This document shows, one piece after another, positions 1-4,657 of a stretch of 8,657 nt of DNA. Position numbers and translations under genes: made by a program. This DNA comes from JBOHRE01 sp050732635. GTDB taxonomy: Bacteria > Gemmatimonadota > Gemmatimonadetes > Longimicrobiales > RSA9. How positions within the stretch are numbered: the stretch's first letter is position 1; every line of letters begins with the position of its first letter. Location of the stretch: positions 1 to 8,657 of the forward strand of contig JBOHRE010000119.1 of assembly GCA_050732635.1 (NCBI GenBank). The letters run 5' to 3'. Under the pieces are notes generated by a model. The model did no database searches and was not told where the DNA came from. It saw nothing but the letters and a program-made list of their open reading frames with translations.

Positions 1-96
1 GATTCCGCCCGACCCGCCCGCGACGACCGCCAGCCGCTGGCCCAGCGGCACGGCCGCGCGCGGCGTCGCCGCCGCCTCGGTCGCAGCCCGATTCAC
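1..96 (-). CDS. SDR-family NAD(P)-dependent oxidoreductase, N-terminal fragment (candidate pterin reductase)
   Basis: Only the first 32 codons are inside the window; the gene continues past the left edge. The fragment has a short Ala-rich leader (residues 2-16) and then a hydrophobic beta strand leading into AGGSGGI (26-32). This is the start of the glycine-rich dinucleotide-binding loop (TGxxxGIG type) of short-chain dehydrogenases. The GTG start overlaps the folE stop codon (GTGA), so translation is probably coupled to folE. Its place after PTPS and folE makes a sepiapterin-reductase-like or dihydromonapterin-reductase-like role plausible, since sepiapterin reductase is itself an SDR. That role is inferred from context only: the catalytic Ser, Tyr and Lys lie outside the window. 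Confidence 0.6.
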   Translation of the reverse strand, partial: MNRAATEAAATPRAAVPLGQRLAVVAGGSGGI

Positions 97-737
97 CGCC
101 CCACGTTGTGCATGATGCAGAGCCGGAGAAACTCCTCGCGTGTCTTCAGGTCATCGAGGAACACGCCGCGCATGGCGCTCGTGATCGTCCTCGAGTTCTG
201 CTTCTCCACGCCCCGCATCATCATGCACAGGTGCAGCGCTTCGACGATCACGCCCACGCCCTGCGGCTGGAGCACGTCCCAGATGGCCTGCGCAATCTGC
301 TCGGTCATGCGCTCCTGCACCTGCAGTCGGCGGGCAAAGACGTCGACCACGCGCGGCACTTTCGACAGCCCGAGGATCTTGCCGTCGGGGATGTAGGCCA
401 CGTGCACCTTGCCGAAGAAGGGCAGCAGGTGGTGCTCGCAGAGCGAGTACATCTCGATGTCGCGCACGATGACCATGTTGTGATGGTCCTCGTCGAAGAT
501 CGCATCGCCGATCACCTGGCCGACGGAGAGCTGGTAACCGCGCGTCAGCCATTTCAGGCTCTTCTCGACCCGTTCGGGCGTTCTCTGCAGACCCTGCCGC
601 TCGACGTCCTCGCCCAGACGCAGCAGCACTTCGCGCATGAGATCGCCGAAGGCGACGTCGCGCAGCCCGCCGCCCGCGCCGCTGCCATCGGCCGACGGCG
701 GCAGCGCGTGCTGGGCCTCGTCTTTCGCTGTCGCCAT
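93..737 (-). CDS. folE: GTP cyclohydrolase I (type IA), FolE
   Basis: Converts GTP to 7,8-dihydroneopterin triphosphate, the first step of folate and biopterin synthesis, as a cytoplasmic zinc enzyme. The 214-residue product has the full catalytic core. The zinc ligands are C100 and H103 (in the CEHH motif 100-103) and C171 (HLCMMMRG). The GLSKVPR (123-129) and RRLQVQERMT (136-145) motifs are typical of the family. The N-terminal ~25 residues are Gly/Ala/Ser-rich and probably disordered. I chose ATG at 737 because GGGGG lies about 7 nt upstream and it begins 2 bp after the PTPS stop. A longer open frame reaching 1055 would only overlap PTPS in another frame. The gene sits between PTPS and an SDR gene, which suggests a biopterin-type role, though folate supply is equally compatible. 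Confidence 0.97.
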   Translation of the reverse strand: MATAKDEAQHALPPSADGSGAGGGLRDVAFGDLMREVLLRLGEDVERQGLQRTPERVEKSLKWLTRGYQLSVGQVIGDAIFDEDHHNMVIVRDIEMYSLCEHHLLPFFGKVHVAYIPDGKILGLSKVPRVVDVFARRLQVQERMTEQIAQAIWDVLQPQGVGVIVEALHLCMMMRGVEKQNSRTITSAMRGVFLDDLKTREEFLRLCIMHNVGR

Positions 738-739
738 GC

Positions 740-1165
740 TCAATCCCCCGTATACTCGACGTAGTTGCGCGGCGTCTCCCAGAGCACGAGCCGCCTCAGC
801 TGCACCCGCGGTGGCAATGCCGGCTCGAGGCGCTGCCAGATCCCGACCACCAGGTTCTCGGTTGTCGGGTTTACACCCTGCATCCAGGGCACCTCGATAT
901 TGATGTTGCGGTGATCCAGATCCGCCACCACGCGCGCCTCGACCAGCTCCTTCAGCCGCTTCAGGTCGAGCACGAATCCCGTCTCCGTATCGATCTCGCC
1001 CTCGACCGTCACATCCAGGTCGTAGTTGTGCCCGTGCCCTGCCGGGTTCGCGCACAGCCCGAAAACCTCCCGGTTCCGCTCCTCGCTCCAGTCGTTTCGC
1101 TGAAGCAGATGCGCTGCGCTGAAGTGCAATCGACGTGTGACCTTTACGCGCGCCATGTTCCTCAC
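740..1165 (-). CDS. 6-pyruvoyl-tetrahydropterin synthase (PTPS/QueD superfamily, C-x5-HGH type)
   Basis: PTPS converts dihydroneopterin triphosphate to 6-pyruvoyl-tetrahydropterin; the related QueD makes 6-carboxy-tetrahydropterin for queuosine. Numbering from ATG 1156, the zinc ligands are H16, H41 and H43, the catalytic Cys is C35, the Asp-His pair is D81-H82, and the pterin-anchoring Glu is E127. Five residues separate C35 from HGH, as in mammalian PTPS (C-x5-HGH), whereas E. coli QueD has three (C-x3-HGH). The stretch FGLCANPAGHGHNY (32-45) closely resembles the eukaryotic enzyme. No queC, queE or queF is visible nearby. Start: GTG at 1165 has AGGAG (1175-1179) at 9-nt spacing; ATG at 1156 has GAGGA only 2 nt away, so I prefer the GTG (141 aa), with ATG giving 138 aa. 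This is the first gene of a tight PTPS-folE-SDR operon. Confidence 0.93.
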   Translation of the reverse strand: MRNMARVKVTRRLHFSAAHLLQRNDWSEERNREVFGLCANPAGHGHNYDLDVTVEGEIDTETGFVLDLKRLKELVEARVVADLDHRNINIEVPWMQGVNPTTENLVVGIWQRLEPALPPRVQLRRLVLWETPRNYVEYTGD

Positions 1166-1224
1166 AGCGGGTGACTCCTGCGCCGGGACGTTATCCGCGT
1201 ACAGCCCCGGAAGCCAGTCGCGCC

Positions 1225-1267
1225 GCAGCGCTCGCTCACGGCTGGGCTACGCCGCTGCCGGCGCTGC
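1225..1267 (-). other. Inverted repeat in the leader before the pterin operon
   Basis: Arms GCAGCGC (1225-1231) and GCGCTGC (1261-1267) can pair over a GC-rich 29-nt loop. They lie between the terminator of the upstream RNA gene and the PTPS start. No T tract follows, so it is not an obvious terminator; it may simply be leader structure. I see no convincing promoter here, only a weak GATAAC-like -10 near 1190. Confidence 0.25.
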
Positions 1268-1278
1268 ATCGCCACTGC

Positions 1279-1315
1279 AAACAAAAGGGCCGGCCCGCAT
1301 CACGCGAACCGGCCC
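1279..1315 (-). terminator. Rho-independent terminator of the putative 6S RNA
   Basis: Read on the minus strand, GGGCCGG (1315-1309) pairs with CCGGCCC (1293-1287) over a 15-nt loop, followed at once by TTTTGTTT (1286-1279). It lies directly after the closing helix of the structured RNA at 1316-1474. It should end that transcript and separate it from the pterin operon downstream. Confidence 0.82.
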
Positions 1316-1474
1316 GGTGACCAGCCAAGGGGTGTTTTTGAAGCCCCGTTGTCAACGGTTTGGTGACCTCCCCGATCCATCCGCCTTCCCGCAGCGGGCC
1401 TGGCGTCCGGGACGGAAGTAGGTCCCAGCTTCAGTCGTGTCGGCTCAAAAATGTACCCCTTGGCCGCCACCACG
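1316..1474 (-). ncRNA. ssrS: Putative 6S RNA (regulator of RNA polymerase holoenzyme)
   Basis: A structured RNA of about 160 nt with its own promoter and terminator. The 5' end GGUG (1471-1468) pairs with the 3' end CACC (1319-1316). The closing helix continues as GCCAAGGGGU (1464-1455) with ACCCCUUGGC (1333-1324), then UUUUUGA (1451-1445) with UCAAAAA (1341-1335), then GCC (1444-1442) with GGC (1345-1343). A central bubble follows: 1441-1425 on the 5' side and 1364-1346 on the 3' side, which itself holds the hairpin CCGUU/AACGG (1358-1346). Beyond it is a bulged rod: GACCU/AGGUC (1424-1420 with 1369-1365), CCGUC/GAUGG (1415-1411 with 1381-1377), CGCC/GGCG (1405-1402 with 1385-1382) and CCCG/CGGG (1398-1395 with 1391-1388). 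Closing stem, bubble with 3'-side hairpin and terminal rod is the 6S RNA plan. UGAGCCGA at the bubble edge also occurs, from memory, in E. coli 6S. Helices and signals are seen; the family assignment is inferred. Confidence 0.6.
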
Positions 1475-1479
1475 GTCCA

Positions 1480-1508
1480 AAATTATGCCTGGCAGGCACT
1501 TATGTCAA
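1480..1508 (-). promoter_or_regulatory. Sigma70-type promoter of the putative 6S RNA
   Basis: On the minus strand, a perfect TTGACA (1508-1503) lies 17 nt before TAATTT (1485-1480). An alternative overlapping -10, CATAAT (1487-1482), has a 15-nt spacer. The predicted start is near 1473-1476, exactly where the closing helix of the RNA begins. This is the strongest promoter-like sequence in the left half of the window, as expected for an abundant RNA. Confidence 0.7.
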
Positions 1509-1837
1509 TGCGACAGCGACCGCTAGCGGCCTGCGAGCGGCGGCCTCGATACCAGACAAGCAGAACGGCCGCCGGTAAACCGACGGCCGTCCACTTCGAA
1601 CCGCAGCGCTCTCCCCGAGTTCCCGTTCACTGCGGCCGAACCCTCGCCCGTTGGTAAAGCAGGCCCGGTGCCACCCCCGGCCTATTCCTGTAAGTATTTG
1701 CTGTAGCGCGAGATATGAAATCCGGCCCGGGTTCGGCGGTCGCTGAATCCTGCAACTTTTTGCGCGCTTCCCGCCCTTTTTTTCCGGCGCCGGCCCGCCC
1801 GCCAGCGGCTCGAGGCGCGAGCGCGCAAGCCGCCGAT
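1509..1837. other. Intergenic stretch downstream of nfo, with one hairpin
   Basis: I find no convincing gene in these 329 bases. They lie between the nfo stop and the 6S promoter. The only clear structure is a hairpin at 1565-1590: ACGGCCG pairs with CGGCCGT, with an inner CGG-TAAA-CCG and one mismatch. On the minus strand it is followed by a mildly T-rich TTCTGCTTGTCT rather than a real T tract, so it could be a weak nfo terminator. A less GC-rich patch at about 1686-1722 and short T runs near 1756-1760 and 1777-1783 have no associated signal I can name. Confidence 0.4.
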
Positions 1838-2707
1838 TCAGCTGCGCGTTGGCGCGACGTCGCTGCGCAGCGATCGCAGCCGCTCGAGGTTGCGCCGGTC
1901 CGCGATCAACGCGTCGTCGTCCTTGGGCGTCTCGATCAGCTTCGGGACGGCGACGAACCGTGGGTCGGTGAGGATCCGGCGGAACGGTGCGTCGCCGAGC
2001 TGACCGAAGCCGATATGGGCATGGCGATCCCGGCGACTGCCCAGCGGTGCGAGGGAGTCGTTGAGGTGGAACAGCCGCACGCGATCGGTACCCAGGGTAC
2101 GCTCGCAGTCGGCGAACACGGCATCGTAGGCATGCACGATATCGTAACCAGCGGCGAACAGGTGGCAGGTGTCGAGGCAAACGCCGGTCCGATTGCTACG
2201 CGCGTGGCCGATGCGGTCGAGCATTCGTGCCAGCTCAGCGAAGCTGGCGCCCAGTGCGGCTCCGGCACCGGCCGTGATCTCGAGCAGCACGGCGGTGCGC
2301 GCCGGCACCGCGTCGAGTGCCTCGGCGATCGCGTCGGCGTTGGCTCGAAGCGCCCGCTCACGGTCTCCGTCGGTCGCATTGCCAGGGTGCGTTACGAGAA
2401 ACTCGATGTCGAGCGCCGCACAGCGCTCGAGTTCGCGCTGGAACGCGGCGCGGGAACGGGCGAAGAGCGTGGCATCCGGCGACCCGAGATTGATCAGATA
2501 CGAGTCGTGGGCGGCGGTCGTGCGGATTCCGTGCTGGTCGATCGCGGCGTGCCAGGCGTCGATCGTTGCCGCGTCCAGCTCGCGCTCCGCCCAGCGATTC
2601 GGCTGCTTCGTGAACAGTTGCAGAACTACGCTGCCGAGCTGGGCCGCGCGACCCGGTGCCTGGTGCACGCCACCGGCGGCGGAGACATGCGCCCCGAGAT
2701 CGTTCAT
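1838..2707 (-). CDS. nfo: Deoxyribonuclease IV (endonuclease IV), AP endonuclease
   Basis: Cuts the DNA backbone 5' of abasic sites and removes 3'-blocking groups in base-excision repair; a TIM-barrel enzyme with three metal ions. The 289-residue product matches the usual family length. All nine metal ligands expected from E. coli Nfo are present: H67 (AAHDSY), H107 (VTHPG), E143 (LLE), D179 and H182 (LDTCH), H214 (FHLND), D227 and H229 (RDRHAH) and E259 (LIETP). The N-terminus (LGAHVSAAGG) is also typical. Start: ATG at 2707 begins exactly at the conserved N-terminus; a purine-rich AAAGAGA lies about 10 nt upstream. The open frame continues upstream to 2920 only through repeat-encoded sequence, which is not protein-like. 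After E143 it reads ITAG where I recall NTAG in many homologues. Divergent from ppa, apparently monocistronic. Confidence 0.97.
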   Translation of the reverse strand: MNDLGAHVSAAGGVHQAPGRAAQLGSVVLQLFTKQPNRWAERELDAATIDAWHAAIDQHGIRTTAAHDSYLINLGSPDATLFARSRAAFQRELERCAALDIEFLVTHPGNATDGDRERALRANADAIAEALDAVPARTAVLLEITAGAGAALGASFAELARMLDRIGHARSNRTGVCLDTCHLFAAGYDIVHAYDAVFADCERTLGTDRVRLFHLNDSLAPLGSRRDRHAHIGFGQLGDAPFRRILTDPRFVAVPKLIETPKDDDALIADRRNLERLRSLRSDVAPTRS

Positions 2708-2867
2708 CCCCGGATCATCTCTTTCCGGCGCTTGGCGTGAGCAGTCGGGGTTTCCGCAGAGGCCTCGTCCCGCTTGCGGCGCTGCCGGCTGCGACCTCAT
2801 CGTGATCGTCGGCTCGCTGGCTGGCGAGCAGCGCATGGCGCCCGGCGCGAGTCGCACCGACCCCAGC

Positions 2868-2921
2868 GCAAACGCAAACGCAAACGCAAACGTAAACGTA
2901 AACCTCGACCTCGACGTCAAC
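2868..2921 (+). repeat. Nine-unit hexanucleotide repeat directly upstream of ppa
   Basis: Nine contiguous 6-bp units: GCAAAC x4 (2868-2891), GTAAAC x2 (2892-2903), CTCGAC x2 (2904-2915) and GTCAAC (2916-2921). Every unit ends in AC. The array ends 5 bp before the ppa ATG, where an SD would be expected, and none is present. Because the period is 6, all frames encode two-residue alternations (for example Asn-Ala or Arg-Lys), explaining why spurious frames stay open here. The rest of the nfo-ppa gap (2708-2867) has no recognisable promoter or structure. Confidence 0.85.
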
Positions 2922-2926
2922 GCTCA

Positions 2927-3493
2927 ATGCATCCCTGGCACGACCTTCCGCCCGGACCGCAGCCGCCGACCGTACTCAACTGCATTGTCGAGATCCCCGG
3001 TGGCAGCCGCAACAAATACGAGCTCGAAAAGGACAGCGGCCTGTTCCGCTTCGACAGACTGTTGTACAGCTCGGTGCACTATCCGGGTGATTACGGCTTC
3101 GTGCCGCAGACGCTCGCTGATGATGGTGATCCACTCGATGTCCTGGTGCTGGTAACCGAGCCGACATTCACGGGGTGCTTGATCCGCGTGCGGCCGATCG
3201 GCGTCTTCGAGATGACCGACCAGGAGGAGCTCGACGAGAAGCTCTTGGCCGTGCCGCTCCGGGACCCGCTCTTCTCGGAGTATGCCGGACTCGGCGACGT
3301 CGCGCCGCACCTGCTCCGCGAAGTCGAGCACTTCTTCGCCGTATACAAGGAGCTCGAGGGCGCGCGCACGGTTTCGCTCGGCTGGAATGATCGCGAGCGC
3401 GCCGACGCGATCATCCAGGCCGCGCTGTCGCGCTACACGGCAGCACGATCGCAGCGACAGCATGAGGAGGGCAAAAGAAACGCGGCGGGCTGA
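2927..3493 (+). CDS. ppa: Inorganic pyrophosphatase, family I
   Basis: Hydrolyses pyrophosphate to two phosphates in the cytoplasm, pulling biosynthetic reactions forward; Mg-dependent. The product is 188 aa, close to bacterial family I enzymes (~170-180). It carries the family signature DGDPLDV (66-72) with metal-binding D66, D68 and D71. Other expected active-site residues are E22, K30, E32, R44, Y56, D98, D103 and K105. The C-terminal ~20 residues (after LSRYTAARS) are a charged extension that is probably disordered. Start: ATG at 2927 opens the typical MHPWHDL N-terminus. There is no SD; a G-poor hexanucleotide repeat takes up the leader. The stop codon is in the loop of a strong hairpin shared with the convergent lipoprotein gene. 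Confidence 0.97.
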   Translation: MHPWHDLPPGPQPPTVLNCIVEIPGGSRNKYELEKDSGLFRFDRLLYSSVHYPGDYGFVPQTLADDGDPLDVLVLVTEPTFTGCLIRVRPIGVFEMTDQEELDEKLLAVPLRDPLFSEYAGLGDVAPHLLREVEHFFAVYKELEGARTVSLGWNDRERADAIIQAALSRYTAARSQRQHEEGKRNAAG

Positions 3494-3507
3494 GTACGCC
3501 CGCCGCG
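3473..3507 (-). terminator. Intrinsic terminator between convergent ppa and lipoprotein genes
   Basis: CGCGGCGGGC (3481-3490) and GCCCGCCGCG (3498-3507) form a perfect 10-bp stem with a 7-nt loop. On the minus strand it is followed by TTTCTTTT (3480-3473), giving a good Rho-independent terminator for the lipoprotein gene. On the plus strand the loop contains the ppa TGA and no T tract follows, so for ppa it may act as a 3' stabilising or pausing hairpin. Confidence 0.85.
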
Positions 3508-3537
3508 CATGATGCATCTCGAAGGAACGCCCTCGTC

Positions 3538-3738
3538 TCAGAGCGCGCCGGTGTCGGTCAACATCGTGTCCATGCCCATGGTGTCCATCATCATGGTATC
3601 CATCGGCGCCGGCGCAGGCATGGGCTCGACATCGATCGACTCCTCGACGTCCGGAATGTCGTCTTCCGCCGTATCGGCACAGGCGGCGAGGCCGACGAAC
3701 GACGCCATTACGATTGCCGCAACAAACGAGCGCTTCAT
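3538..3738 (-). CDS. Small acidic, methionine-rich lipoprotein (unknown function)
   Basis: A 66-residue predicted lipoprotein. Residues 1-19 are a signal peptide with K2, R3 and a hydrophobic core, ending in lipobox LAAC (17-20), so C20 is the likely lipidated residue. The mature part has 13 Asp/Glu, no Lys, Arg, His or aromatic residue, a Pro/Ala linker (39-45), and a repeat region: MDTMM, MDTMG, MDTML, then a degenerate TDTGA (46-65). Eight Met occur between residues 40 and 59. Start: ATG at 3738 has a strong GGAGGAG (3749-3743) 4 nt upstream. It has its own promoter (3863-3891) and terminator (3473-3507), so it is probably a monocistronic unit. I do not recognise a named family. Metal binding through Met/Asp is possible but inferred; a flexible spacer-type surface protein is an alternative. 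Confidence 0.85.
   Translation of the reverse strand: MKRSFVAAIVMASFVGLAACADTAEDDIPDVEESIDVEPMPAPAPMDTMMMDTMGMDTMLTDTGAL
3544..3603 (-). repeat. In-frame 15-bp tandem repeat encoding MDTMx
   Basis: Four 15-bp units within the lipoprotein gene read on the minus strand: 3603-3589, 3588-3574 and 3573-3559 encode MDTM plus one variable residue, and 3558-3544 encodes the diverged TDTGA. The three good units share ATGGAYACSATG. The array makes up most of the C-terminal third of the protein. Confidence 0.8.
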
Positions 3739-3770
3739 AGTGCTCCTCCGATGAGGGTTCGCTTGGGTCC

Positions 3771-3792
3771 TCGCATCGCAGTACGGATGCGA
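3771..3792 (-). promoter_or_regulatory. Leader hairpin in the lipoprotein 5' UTR
   Basis: TCGCATC (3771-3777) and GATGCGA (3786-3792) form a 7-bp stem with an 8-nt loop, in the leader of the lipoprotein mRNA about 20 nt upstream of its SD. It does not cover the SD in this fold. Regulatory function is inferred only from position. Confidence 0.35.
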
Positions 3793-3862
3793 AGCGGCCG
3801 GCGTCAACGGCGCCCCCGCTGAACCGGACGTGCGCGCTGCGAGACTTCCGCACCGGGGCCCG

Positions 3863-3891
3863 ATGATGCAAGTAGGGGGCCGGAGTGTCAA
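3863..3891 (-). promoter_or_regulatory. Sigma70-type promoter of the lipoprotein gene
   Basis: On the minus strand, a perfect TTGACA (3891-3886) lies exactly 17 nt before CATCAT (3868-3863), which matches 4 of 6 consensus -10 bases. The predicted transcription start is near 3856, giving a leader of about 118 nt before the ATG at 3738. Confidence 0.6.
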
Positions 3892-4083
3892 GGAAAAGCC
3901 TGATGCTCGCGGAGGCCGCGGCAGCGACTGCGGCACGCGCGCGGGCACGTCTGCCGCCGCATGTCAGCCGGCGCCGGCGCGGGGGGTCGACCGACACGCT
4001 GCAGCAGCGCCCTGGAATCGTGCTTTCGCAGAGGGTATGCAATTTGCTCGACCGGCAAGTGTCCAAGTCGTGGGAACAGAGGC

Positions 4084-4587
4084 ATGGAATCACTCATACT
4101 GGCGAGTGCATTGGCGGTCGCGATCGGGCTGCCAGTCGCGGCCACCGCGGTGCTGCGGTTTCGAAATCTGAGCAGCGCGCCTCTGTGTCCACATTGCTTC
4201 GGCGACACGCTTTGGATTCGCGGTTCAGTTGCTGCTCTCCGCTGGATGATGCGGCGCTCGAGAATGCAATCGCGGTGGTGTCCGACGTGTGGCTGGAGCG
4301 GTTTGTCGCGGGTACGGCGCCCTATCGCGGCTCCGAGCTCGGCTGGCATTACGACCGTCGAGCTGCGGCGGCTGGACGTGGATGGTCGCCGCTTCGCGGT
4401 CGTGCTCCACTGTCACCTCGAGGCCGAGCACTGGCACGGCCGCCTGCTGTTCACGACCGCGGACCGCGTATGGTCGGAGACGAGTGACGAGTTCCATGGC
4501 GGCTCGGTTGCGGATGTGCTGATTCAGGCGCTATCGCTACCGGAGCCGGCGCTGACTCGGCGGGTACGTCGCGTCATCTCCGGCTGA
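4084..4587 (+). CDS. Membrane-anchored zinc-ribbon protein, hypothetical
   Basis: A 167-residue protein I do not recognise as a named family. Residues 3-24 form one hydrophobic segment (signal anchor or single membrane helix), followed by R25-F-R. Two CxxC knuckles follow, CPHC (35-38) and CPTCGW (66-69), spaced like a zinc ribbon, with a basic stretch (RRSRMQSR) between them. The C-terminal ~95 residues have alternating hydrophobic and charged residues, look soluble and probably form beta structure; they lack known motifs. With an uncleaved N-terminal helix the ribbon would sit beside the membrane. Start: ATG at 4084 opens the hydrophobic segment; GAGG lies only 1 nt upstream, so the SD is poor. 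An in-frame upstream ATG at 3961 would add about 41 residues without features. The stop codon is inside a stem-loop. Confidence 0.72.
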   Translation: MESLILASALAVAIGLPVAATAVLRFRNLSSAPLCPHCFGDTLWIRGSVAALRWMMRRSRMQSRWCPTCGWSGLSRVRRPIAAPSSAGITTVELRRLDVDGRRFAVVLHCHLEAEHWHGRLLFTTADRVWSETSDEFHGGSVADVLIQALSLPEPALTRRVRRVISG

Positions 4588-4624
4588 GCCGGGCTCCGCG
4601 GTACGTGATCGCGGCCGGCTCAGC
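4583..4624 (+). terminator. Stem-loop spanning the zinc-ribbon gene stop codon (possible terminator)
   Basis: GCTGAGCCGG (4583-4592) pairs with CCGGCTCAGC (4615-4624). An inner CCGCG (4596-4600) pairs with CGCGG (4610-4614) over a 9-nt loop. The TGA (4585-4587) is in the 5' arm. The next bases, GCTTCCTCG, are not a T tract, so it may be a weak terminator or an mRNA-end stabiliser before the PRC-barrel gene. Confidence 0.5.
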
Positions 4625-4657
4625 GCTTCCTCGCCAACCTGCACTCGGTCGACGTCG

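Larger units (their letters stand above)
3739..4083. other. Divergent intergenic region between the lipoprotein and zinc-ribbon genes
   Basis: These 345 bases hold the lipoprotein SD, leader hairpin and promoter (minus strand). The rightmost part is very GC-rich and shows no further clear signal. For the plus-strand zinc-ribbon gene there is only a weak TATGCA at about 4037-4042 as a possible -10, with no good -35. Open frames here have no recognisable protein features. Confidence 0.4.

Noticed and set aside
738..1055. N-terminal extension of FolE up to 1055
   Set aside because: It would overlap PTPS completely in another frame; the sequence is low-complexity Arg/Gly/Ala and the ATG at 737 has SD-like GGGGG upstream.
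1401..1441. GTCCGGGACGGAAG on the plus strand resembling the SRP RNA tip (GGTCCGGAAGGAAGCA)
   Set aside because: The tetraloop and asymmetric-loop sequences do not match, and the promoter and terminator place the RNA gene on the minus strand.
1595..1602. TTCGAACC resembling a tRNA T-loop
   Set aside because: On neither strand do the flanks form a T-arm stem, and no acceptor, D or anticodon arm can be built around it.
1775..1802. Poly-T followed by CCGGCGCCGG as a terminator
   Set aside because: The T run precedes the palindrome on the plus strand and gives A's after it on the minus strand, so neither strand has hairpin-then-T order.
1500..2180. Long Arg/Pro-rich open frame on the minus strand
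   Set aside because: It overlaps nfo in another frame, has no motif or SD, and has the Arg/Pro/Ala composition typical of shadow frames in GC-rich DNA.
1715..2740. 341-codon open frame on the plus strand
   Set aside because: It is antisense to nfo, which has all its metal ligands; no motifs were found in the plus-strand frame.
2840..2921. CRISPR-like or telomere-like array
   Set aside because: Units are 6 bp with no spacers, and the array is short and lies directly before one gene.
2774..2926. N-terminal extension of pyrophosphatase with an Arg-Lys repeat
   Set aside because: The Arg-Lys run is the direct translation of the hexanucleotide array; homologues begin at the MHPWHDL-type start.
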